A stretch of 60,000 nt of DNA from assembly GCF_029227915.1 (NCBI RefSeq), contig NC_079881.1, forward strand, positions 17,213,501-17,273,500, in the 5' to 3' direction. A program made the translations under genes and the position numbers. Source of the stretch: Hydractinia symbiolongicarpus (taxonomy: Eukaryota; Cnidaria; Hydrozoa; Anthoathecata; Hydractiniidae). The first letter of the stretch is position 1; the number at the start of each line of letters is the position of its first letter. Below, one piece after another: positions 15,001-26,800 of this stretch. The notes under the pieces were generated by a model, which saw only the letters and a list, made by a program, of their open reading frames with translations, was not told the DNA's origin and made no database searches.

Positions 15001-18000
15001 TTGTATAAATATTAGTTTATCAGTAACTTCCGACCTGTTAAAGAATATGAATTTAAACTTCAGTCATAGAACTTAGAGTAAAATTAAGCTAAAGTCTCAA
15101 GCTGAATTTCTGTTAATGAATCAATAACTTGGGACCTGCAAGTTATTTTGCTATATAAAGATATTCAGTTCACATAAAACAAACGACTAGTAGCCTCATG
15201 GTACAGCACTTACTTCCAGTGTGAAAAGGTAAGGCAATTCAGGAAGGCTAAATTCCTCCTTTTGGTTTAAGTGAAATTTGTTGAATAACAATTAATATTT
15301 CTGGGATACAATCATTACATTTTAATGTCATAGAGAAGAACTAAGAAAACCGATGTCAATAGAAAAAATTTAAATTTTACATTTGGTGCTTAATTGTGCA
15401 ATGCTGAAATTGGCAAGGATACTCCAGGACCTCATTTGCCACAAAATCAGTGTCATAACAAGTAATGTAGTATCACCTTATTTGTGTGCCCAAATAGAAA
15501 TTTTTGTTTCCCACTGGTAATGTCAAGTAAAATGATCACAGATTGACATGGATATATAATATGTTCTCCATCTTCCAACCATATCGCCTGTGATAACAAA
15601 ACATTAAAAAATTATTATTTATAACAGAAACCACAATAATTTCTGAGGAAAATTAGTACAACTTGCCCCATTTTATAAGAAGTTGCAAAAAAAAAAATAG
15701 TTAACACTCCCCGTGCCATACAATCCCTATCTAAATTATAACATTAACATCATGGAAAGATGGGTTCTTTTACAACTTTCAGTTTTGAGTTAGCAGCAAG
15801 CGTACAAATTGGCCACATGCTTACAAACTGACCGCATGCTTACATGTTTGTAAGTAGCGCCACCAAAACCAACAACTTTTTTTAACGATAATATTGGATC
15901 AGGCTGTAACATCGTTCTCTAAAACAATATAAAAAATAAACAATATTAAAAATAAACATTATCAAAATTGACAAATCATGACTACTACTCTTCAAAAAAA
16001 TAAAATAAATCTTGCAAAATCTTGCAAAATCCAGGAAGTGATTCTAAAGTTCTGAAGCACAAATAAATACATTTTACAGAATTTTGTTCCAGATTTGTTT
16101 AAAGCACCTTTGAAGTTTGAGAGTTTGTAGATACAATCAGAAATAATTTACCTGGTAATTTGTAGGTTTTCGACTCTTTTGTCTAGATATAATTTCTTTC
16201 GTTGATTTTAATGGTAGATTTTCCTAAAATCAAGCACATTTACAGCTTATCGCAATGTATAACACATTCTAACCAAAGGTAATTAATTCCAGTTAAAGTG
16301 ATTCAATATCTTGTCTGAGTTTTTAGCAGTGGAATTTTAGGAATACAAAGTTCTGACTTGTTTGTTGCTTTTATGTCAGCTGTCAAGCTGCATATCTATA
16401 TGTACTTTTTTGTTAACATAAACACCTAAAATTTGTTTATTCTTTAACTTCTTGTTGAAGGTTTACATGTTGTGGTGAACAACATAAGAAATTACATTAA
16501 AGTTTATATGTACAGCATGAACACTGTTAATTTTCCTTTATTTAATTAATTTTTTTTCCAAATTGTTCTTGGCAAATCTATAAACTAATGTTCCCTATAA
16601 TAGCCATATTATAGGGAACATTAGTTAATTTCCCCCGCAAAATAATAATTTTTTAACATTACTAAACATAAATGTAACCAAAAACCATTTTTTTAAAAAG
16701 CACTTATGCAAAAAAAGTTTACATAAGCTCTTAATTACAAAAATAAATAGATTTGTATGCATGACTTTAAAGAAAAAAAGATCTATCATAGCAGAGGCTC
16801 ACAAAAGGAGTATAACATCTGAAAGAGAGAGTTTGAACCCCAGGTTAGAAATAACTATGTATTAAGGTAATTCTGTTGCTGACATGGACAAAGGCAATCA
16901 TAAGGTTACAGATTCTATCAAAATTACAGTGTGATTTTTTTGAGCAAAAAGTGAAAGTTTAATACCTAAAAGCTTGAGATTGTTATGTCCTTTTAAACTA
17001 TTAGTTTTTACCTTTCCTCTATAAGCTTTGGGTGAAGCATAAATATGAACATCATTTGTTGTGTCTAACTTCATTGAATGGTCATTTAACCCAACTTCTG
17101 GTAAATGGCAAACTATATTTTTTTTATTCTAAAAAAAAAGTTTTATTTTAGATAGAAGGAAATTTAAAAAATCCTTTCATTACACTCACAATAGAAATAA
17201 CAATAATGAACATAAAATCTTTTAATTAATATATCAGTGGTAACATGAAGATTAGTAAAGTCGATGCACTGCACTTAAAACATGCCAAATAATTCGAAAA
17301 ATGGTGGAAATACACGTGGGTAACTATAGGCCATCTGCCACCAAAATTAATCAAATTTCATAAATTTGAACCAAACCAGCCCATTTTGTAACCAATGGGT
17401 TGATGACATCATCAAAAATATTTAAAGACACACTTCCGTAAACTTTTATTGACAAGAGTTTTAAGCTATATATCCAAATTTTTGTTTTTTATTATATCAC
17501 TAAAATTTATCTCCTTAACCATCGGCCTTCCTAATCTAGTGAATTTTTCCACTGGTCAAACAGCTAGTTCTAATAATAAAGATCATAAAAAAGCATTGAA
17601 ACAACAAAAAGTCCATCTAAACAGGTATTTTCTGGAAGATGTTGGAATGCATGTAGAAAAAGAACAAATATTAAGTGTGTTGTATTAGCCAATTTTTGAT
17701 AAAACTTGACATTTTAATAAAAGACTCTCCTTAAAAAACCTGTAATGAAACTTAGATCTTACAAGAACAAACAAGAGTTTTGAAACAAAAAACATTTACC
17801 TCTCTTATATTCTTGGGATGTTGCCTTTTTTCATAGGTTGGAGAGGAGTTTCTTCCTGTGAGTGTGGAGGCTAGCGATTTACTATTCTGAAAAAGAGGGA
17901 ACATGTAGATATTAGGGAAAAGCTTGTAGCTTTAATGTATAAAAATTACATTTTACCGAGGAAATAAATCCAAAATGTAACATCCAAAATGAATAATATT

Positions 18001-21000
18001 TTTTAAATTTTCTTCAACAACTTTTTAACAACCATAAAACATAGCCTATATTTGACAAAACTTTAACGGGAAATAAGCCATTGAAGTACACTTTTAAGTT
18101 TGAAGCCAAATAACGTCATCTCTCGCTGTGGTAACTAGAAACCACCTGAGACCAATTTCTCGAAGCTCAGTCAATCCCATTGTTTTAAGACCAACAGGTT
18201 AATAACATCATCAAAGAACCTTTAAACCCCAAAATCCCTGTAACTATTTGTCAAAGGTGTATGATCTTATAGATTATCTTGATCCGTGTTTAAAGCAACA
18301 GGCAACTGATGAATAAATTTCTGAAGAAAGATTTTTTTTCTTTCAAGCTTTTTAAATTAGATGCTACAAGTTACCATTTTTTTAAAAGTAATTTTTATGT
18401 ATATGAACGGGCCACTGCTGATGTCATCATAATTCAAATGACTGATCTTTTTCATTTTTCCTCCGCCTAACTGAATTTTTCCACGGGCTTATCGAGTAGT
18501 AAATGAAATAATATAAAACATAAGAGGCAAAGCATTAACAAAATGTCTACAGCATGCAACCAAACATGAAAAAATAGATAACTTGAAAACTGGTATTTCA
18601 AGTGTGCATCTTTTAGAAAATTTGCACTCTGGATTTCTTACATACCTTTTTTTTCTCTTACCACAAATAAAAATATGTTTAAATTACCATAATTTCAGAC
18701 TGGTTCATCATTGCTGATGTCACTTTATCCACTAAGGCCACTCTTGATTTCAAAGCTTTTGAGGTACTAGAATCACAATGCTAATAAAAAAGAGGAATTA
18801 ATCATTATAAAACACACGTAATAGAGTAAAAATCTTGAGGAATTGTTCCTTGTTGACTTTTATTAGAATTATGAAAAAACTAATACTCCTAAATGAATTT
18901 GAATGCGTTAAAGAACTGATATTCCTGCAGGCAACTAAGAGCCTGCATTCTTTTTAAAAAAAACTGGAATTTATCAGACATAATAAATGAAATGAGACTT
19001 ACATTGGTTCGTCTTGATGTTGCACGAGAACTGGTTAGCTGTCCAGGAGAAACTAAATAAAAACAAACCCAACACAATGAACTATACCAATCATATATAA
19101 ATTTATACTTGAACAACAAAAGTATACGGAATACGAAATTTTAATAAACTTTTAACTGGATTTTAGAGTTTCACTTAACTTGGGAAACTCTAGCAAGAAA
19201 ACAATATTGGCACATACATAATGTATATTAGAGTGAAAAACAAAACAGCGTTGGCACAAGTATATACCTTTCATATTTGTACTTCTTTCACAATTATGAC
19301 CTATTTGCTCTGGTCTATAGCATGGTTGTTGCTTACTGGAAGGAAATTTTATGTAATCATACTTCTCATGCCAATCTTGATGTCTTTCTAATGGAAAGCT
19401 TATTTCACGTGGAAGAGGAACAACTCCTGAAGCTAGGAGACCTATGTAAGAAAATTACAAACATGCATGACGTGTGTGATAATTATATGCAAACAATAAC
19501 CTCTAGTTAATAATTCCAATCTAGTTTAACGATTTAGATTATACCTCTTATAAAAATACACTGTCTGCCTAAGTGGATGTGTTTATTTGTCTTCAAAGTA
19601 GCTGGAAAACATGTTTAATTCAATATACGCATTGACATTATGCCACAACAGACTAAAGTGAGTGGTAAAAAGCCATTTTATTAGTAATAATAATAATTAG
19701 ATCTCAGGATTTTTAAAAATCTAGGTGTGAGATTGAGTTTGAACTGAAAGTGGCAGTAACTCTTTTAAAATTCTAAAAATGTTTTTTTTACATATAAAGG
19801 TTATTTGTAGACTATATATTCATAATTTAATTGTAACAGTCCTGTCACGATTTTACAGCTATAATACTTTTGTCTTTCGCAATAATTCCTCTTAAAGCAA
19901 AATGTTATGAATAATTAATTAGCTTTGCCGAATATAGATTAACTGCTGTGCAATGTAAAATTATACAGAAAGAGCTGACGTATTTAATAAAACAAAACAT
20001 TAGAAACAACAAAGATAGCTCATAGCAGAACAACACCCTATTGTTGTCAAACGCCTATACCCTTTAACACGGTTAACCCAACTCTTGTTATAAAACAAGA
20101 GCTCATAAAAGCCCAATTTTATTGTTGTTTCTTGTACATTTTTAACTTACGTGTTGGGGTCCATATGTACACGAAATAGTAAAAAATATTTTTATATATA
20201 AAACACTGATTAAATAACGCAGCTGTTTGGACAGCTAAAAAAGGCTGCAACCTTAATAATTCCTAATTCTCATTTATAATAAAGACCTCTATGCCCAAAT
20301 GTTCTAAAGAAAAATGACATGCAATACAGACAAACTATAACTTGATAAAATTATAACACTTTACAAATAGTTGTCATATAGTATATATAATCTGCAATAT
20401 AAATATCAGCAAAAATTAAAACAACAATAACAACACAAAAGGACATTCAATGCCTTTGGTCCAAATGTTGAGAAAAAAAATCTGCTTTTGATTCAATAAT
20501 TTTATTCAGGAGTGAAGTTAATCAGCACAAACTACCTATTATTAACTACCTATTAAGCCTAACGTTTATATTCCTTGAGAAATAAGAAAAGAATCGAAAG
20601 TATGAACTTACCAGTTTTCCGTGCAACTTTTATATCAAGTCCTGGTTCATAACAAATATCACTAGTAAAGGCGTTTTTCACAAACATGCTGGAACAAAGT
20701 CTTAGTTTCTTCAAGTATAAGTAATGTTTGTTAAGATACACTGACAAAACATACTGCATATTAAAACATAACAACGTCCAACGAGTAGTGTATGGAGCAG
20801 CACCAACACGATCTAAAACAAGTTCATAAAAGCTTGAAATTGCAGTAGGTAAGTTCCCATACTTTATCCCAAAGAACAAGTCGTCATTTTTATAAAAAGC
20901 TTAAGCAAAGAATAACCCACAATGTTTATTTAGGGGGTGCACATTGTGCAGATAAACACCTTTTAAGAAGAAAAATGCAAACTATGCCTAAATTTCCACA

Positions 21001-23776
21001 AAAAGATTTATAAAACATGAAAAACTTTGAGAGTTAAAAGAGAGTCTAGAAAATGTCTCCCAATAAGATAGCTGTTGATATTGCGATTTATGTTAATTCT
21101 GTTGTTATCTTTCAGTAACCAATACTATAGCATTAGAGACTGGTGAAGCCTTCAAGTTACCTTATCTAGGTAAGAATCATTTAGCAATGGTAGCAGAGTT
21201 GAAAGGTACAGATCAACTGGCCTGGTATTTATAATCATTGTGCAAGTTGAAAGAAAGCAATTGAGGGCACACACCCGGATGTGTTCCTTGAGGTAAGCGA
21301 GATAACTTTCCCTTTTGTTGGCTATTTGTTGACACGTGTGTGTGCAAACCAATTTGTGGTTTGCGAACAATAGCAACAACAACATTGAAGGCTCCACCAG
21401 AGTTTAAAGAGGATGATGACTATAGCAGTTGGAAGAACGATTTGGAGATCTGGCAGATGTTTACAGAACTACCAAAGAAAAAGCAAGGTCCAGCTGAATG
21501 CCTGTCACTGACTGGTCGGGCAGAGGAGGCAATACGAAGCCTGACACCTGGAGAAGTTGGATCAGATGATGGTTTGGACAAGATTATATCTAAGCTAGAT
21601 TCAATATATTTGAAAGATGAAAGCACAAGAGCATTTATTGCTTTTAAAGAGTTTTATGACTATAAGAGGAATAGTGGAGACAAATTTCCTGATTTTGTTG
21701 TGCAGTTTGAAAAGCTCTACAATAAGATATCCAAATATGATATGGCATTGCCTGAAGCTGTCAGGGCATATTTTCTTCTCACAGCTGCGAATATGTCTGA
21801 AGAAAATGAAAAACTGCCTCTTACAACTTGTGCAGAACTCAAGTATAAGGATATGAAGGACACAATCATGAAGATATTTGGAGAACTGAACACAGCAGAA
21901 GACGCTGTACATTTGGGAGCTCTCCCTGTGAAACAGGAATGCTTATATGGAAATCTTCATGCTGATACCAAGGACACCTTATTAAGGAATACACGTTCAA
22001 GAATGAATCCTGTTGATAAGGATGGGAAACTCATGAGGTGCCATGAATGTGACTCAACAAGACATTTTGCTAATAAATGTTCTAATAGAAATCAAGAGCA
22101 AAGAGCTTTCAGATCATGGAACAGTAGACCTACAGAAAAGAAACAAGATGTAAATGAGATCCATATCATCCTTTTTGCAGCCTCTCCAGACCAAAGGCAA
22201 TATTGTCTTGTTGGAGAATCCTTTGGTAGAGGTGTCTTGAATTCTGGCTGTACAGAGACAGTGGCTGGGGAGAAATGGATGGATGAATATCTTGCGACTC
22301 TCTCTGAATCAAACAGAAATGTTGTAGTTTCAAATAGTACTGATTCTATATATAGATTTGGTGATGGAAAGGAAGTGAAAGCTACAAGAAATCTAATAAT
22401 ACCAGTTATTCTAGGTGGCAACAAGTATAAATTGTTGACATTGTAGAGATTGAAATACCACTACTGATTAGTCGTAGTACCATGAAGTCTCTCAGTATGA
22501 AGTTAGATTTTACCAGTGACTTCGCCCTTATTGGGAAGGAAAAAATTGACTTAATATGTACCACAACAGGACACTATTGTCTTCCACTAACACATTGTGA
22601 TCTTGATGCTCAAAAAGGAACAGAAATCATTCTACATGGAGAAAATTTGAAAAATATTAGTAAGACAGAGAAAATGAAGAAAGCTATGAAACTGCACTGC
22701 CAATTCGCTCATGCTGGCAAAGAGAAGCTCAAACTTGTAAAGGATAGTAATTTGTATGACAGGGAATTTTTGTCATGCATCAAAGAATGTTACAATGATT
22801 TTGAAATATATCACAAATATAAAAGGCCATACAGTAGACCAGTTGTGGGTATACCTCTGGCAAACACTTTAAATCAAGTAATATGTATGGATTTAAAGGT
22901 TTATGAGCATAACAATACATCTTACATATCAATACATCTTACATATCATTGATGCTGCAACTCGTTACTCTGCTGGATGTCAAATCGAAACATAAAGATG
23001 TCATTGTCAGTAGAGTGTTTAGATTTTGGATTGCATACTTCGGATCACCAAGTACAATCTTGACTGACAATGGTGATGAATTTTTGAATAAGGTTTTACA
23101 AGAAATGAATGAAAAGCTCAATATTGAGACAAAAACAACAGCAGGTGAATCTCCTTTCAGCAATGGTATTGTGGAAAGACATAATAAAATTCTGGCAGAG
23201 ACCATGTTCAAGACAATTGAGGATACGAAGTGTAAACCAGACGTAGCACTAGATAGACGTAGCACTGGGCCCTCAGCGCAAAGAATTCTTTACAGAATCA
23301 TGGTGGCTACAGCCCAAACCAATTGATATTTGGCCATAATGTGAACACACCCACTATTCTGACAGATCATTTACCAGCATTGGAGCCAACTATGTCAAGT
23401 GAAATAGTGAGAAAAAATCTATCTGCTCTGAAGGCAAGGGAGAATTTCATTAAAGCAGAATCCAGTGAGAGAATTAAAAGAGCTCTGAGATATAATGTTA
23501 GAACATATTCTGATAAGACGTATTTGAATGGGGAAAAAGTCTTCTACAAGCGCAAAAACACCAAGGGTTGGAAAGGTCCAGGTGTGGTTTTGGGACGAGA
23601 TGGTCAAATGGTGCTTGTCAGACATGGTGGTAACTTTTACCGAGTGCATCCCTGTCAGTTGATGAAACATAGTCAAAATTATAAAGTTAGTGAATTCAAA
23701 TCAGATCATGTCAAGAGAAAGGAAGGACATCTGAATAAGTTGCGTGATATGAACAATAGAGTCAATGATTGTGATA

Positions 23777-23808
<32 letters not shown>

Positions 23809-26800
23809 GGTGATGATGGTGATGATGATGATAATGATGATGATAGTGATGATGATGATGATGATGATGACACAGCTGATAAGAATGTGGTAGATGTTTA
23901 TGATGATTCTGAAGATGTAGATCAATATCACAAGAACAAGATAGAAATGTAGACGAAAATGACCTAAAAGATTCTGGCACAAGTGAAAATGAAGTTAAGG
24001 AAAACAGGGATACTCATAAAAATAATGAAGATGAAGAAGACAAAGGTAGTGGTTGTACAAGTGACATTTTCAGAAGACCATCTACAGAATCCAAGAAAGT
24101 TGAATCGAAACCAAAAGCAAAATCATACATCAAATACAATCTAAATGGAAGATGTTATCGTGCAAGAGTTCTCTCAGCACAACCCAAAAGAAGTGGCACA
24201 TAAAAACTGGGTTAATGTGTCTAATGATGGTGATCGAAAGCCAAAAAGCATCAATTGGAATGATGTGTCCAAATGGGTCGAGCTGGAAAATTCGGAATTC
24301 CCCGTCTATGTGTGTTATGTCTATATGTTTTCACAGGAAGTAGTTGATGCAAAGGAGAGAGAATTGCAGAATTTAAAAGAAAATGATGTCTTCAAACAAC
24401 TGGTCAAACAACTGTATCAAGCAAATGGGTCATAACTGAGAAGTTCAAAGGTGAAAAAAAGTGTTGTGAAAGCTAGATTGGTGGCTAGAGGCGTTGAAGA
24501 AAATTCACAATCGTTGAGAACAGATTCTCCAACTTGTGACAAACAAAGTCTTTGACTTGCTATGGCCATCATAGTTAGCAATGATTGGCAGATCAATTCA
24601 TTTGATATCACTGCAGCTTTTCTTCAGGGAAATGTATTGAAAGAGAACTGTTTCTACAACCACCAAAAGACACATTGTCATTGGGAACAGTGTGGAGACT
24701 AAAGATATGTTGTATGGGTTAAACGATGCATCTAGAGCGTGGTACAAACGAGTGAGAAGGGAAATTTTGAAACTTGGTGGTGAAATGTGTACCTACGACC
24801 CTGCTGTGTTTCACTGGTATAGAAGCAAGCAAATCACTGGAATTTTTGTTTGCCATGTTGATGACTTTGTGTATGGTGGTAGTCCAGCTTTCCACAAAGA
24901 TGTTATTGCTAAACTTTTTGAAACGTTCAAAATCAGTACGCAATCAAGCTCAACCTTTAAGTATCTAGAATTAGATGTGGATTAATTTAAAAGCAAAATT
25001 AAGATTAATCAAGTGAGCTATATAGAGTCTTTGATAACTGTTAATATTAAAAATGATGTTAACAATGAACGAAAATTGACTAGCAAGGAAAAGACCATGC
25101 TGAGATTGTTGAGTGGGAAAATTGCTTGGGTGGCCGGACAAACCTGCTGGCAATCAAAGAAACTACAAAGGGTAACCAAAAGCCTAATTGCTTCAGAAAC
25201 ACTTGCTCTGAGTGAAGGAGCTGATGCTAGTTTTTATTTAGCCAATGTCATGCAGCAAATTTGCAAGTTGACGAAGGTTCCAAAGATCACTTGTATTTTC
25301 AACAACAAGTCATTATTTGAAACCTTGAAAACGACAAATGTCACAAAGGATTTGAGAATGCAAGTTGATATAGCCAGATTGAGGCAGATGGTGGAACAAG
25401 ATGAAATTACTGTCAAGTGGGTTGAAGGAAAACACCAATTAGCCGACTACTTGACAAAACATGGAGCGTCTCCAAACAAGTTGCTTGAGGTTTTGGAGAC
25501 ATCCTCTACAATAATTGATTGTAGTGATTACCGTTGTTTTTGATGATTTTAATTTGTTTGTCATGTTGACTGTGACAAACAGTTGCAGCCTCCAATTTGA
25601 TATTTTACTTGTGTTACTGGTGTTAATGTTGATATTGCGATTTTCTGATAATTCTGTTGTTATCTTTCAGTAACCAATACAATAGTATTAGAGACTGGTG
25701 AAGCCTTTAAGTTATCTTATCAAGGTAAGAATCATTTAACAATAGCTATCACGATTTTTTGTTTTGTTTTGTTCTAAGGTCAAATAACACCAGGAAAGAG
25801 GAAAGTGTGCTAGAAGTGCATACAAGTGCTCGATGTTTCAGTAAATTGGTAACTGTCTGTGGACATGCCAATGGGAAAAATACTTGCTAAGTAGCTCATT
25901 TTCTTTAAAGTAATTTTGAAAAAATAAATATGTGGTCAAAACAAAAGTTGGATTATTAATAACTGATGACCTTAGGGATCGTCCACAAATTTTGTACCAT
26001 TAACAAGACGATATAAGACAAAAAATTAAAAAAAATTTGTCTCGTTTTGTTCTTAATTGAAATTAAGACAATTTAAAAAACGTCTCAAATATCAGGAGAC
26101 AATATTTTGTCAATTCGTCTCAAAATAAAAGTGGAACAAAATATTTTAAGACAAATTGAGACGAATTGAGATAAATTAACATGCTGCGGTAAAATCACAG
26201 AGATGAATTGAGACGAACTAAGACGACAGGGATTCTTAAACACGAAAATTTTTGTAAAAAGCCAGTGTTTTTTAAAGTGGTTTTAAGACAATATAAAATG
26301 AACCGAATTTGTGGACGATCCCTTATAGATGACATTACATTTGACTCTAATATATATGTAACATAACACCTCATTTACTACAAAAAAAATTTATTTTACC
26401 TTTTGAGCAAAGCAGAAGTGATGTTGCTTCTTCGACCGAGCCAGGAGGAGGGTTTAAAACAACAGGAAATTGTAACCAAGTCGATGTGGACTTAAATTCT
26501 TTAAACATATTTGACAAAGTAATTCTAACGACAACGCCATCACTCGTAGCTACATCAAGTTGAATAGAAAAATACTTTCCAGTAACAGGCTTGAACAGAA
26601 CATATAAAATGTGCCCAGTCAGCCTCAATGGAGGACTTTTGGGGTGTGGAAACTGTATAAAATTTCCGGATGGAACTTGCCCACTTAGCCGATATATTGA
26701 TGATTTAATCCCACGATCCTGAAACAACCATGGGGTGTAAATTAACATAATATATATTCATATATGTATATTTATTTTTTTAAATCAATACCTTGTTTGT

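Larger units (their letters stand above)
21073..25741 (+). mobile_element. Ty1/Copia-type LTR retrotransposon, decayed, antisense inside WDR90 intron 3
   Basis: The 5' LTR (21073-21186) and 3' LTR (25627-25741) begin TGTTGATATT and end in CA. They differ at about nine positions, so the copy is not recent. The 5-bp target duplication ATAGC is exact (21068-21072 and 25742-25746). A tRNA primer-binding site follows the 5' LTR. The internal order is gag with CCHC zinc knuckle, protease, integrase, reverse transcriptase, RNase H, which is the Copia order. Several frameshifts and stops break the polyprotein. The LTRs are unusually short for Copia, which recalls the GalEa group of aquatic invertebrates; that clade placement is a guess without a tree. 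No purine-rich tract is obvious before the 3' LTR. Confidence 0.95.

Noticed and set aside
16790-16860. B-box-like GGTTCAAAC on the minus strand
   Set aside because: No A box at a suitable distance and no tRNA fold.
23701-23982. His-rich and Ile-rich open frames on the minus strand
   Set aside because: They are the antisense of the (GAT)n tract in the Copia integrase tail (CAT and ATC codons), not genes.
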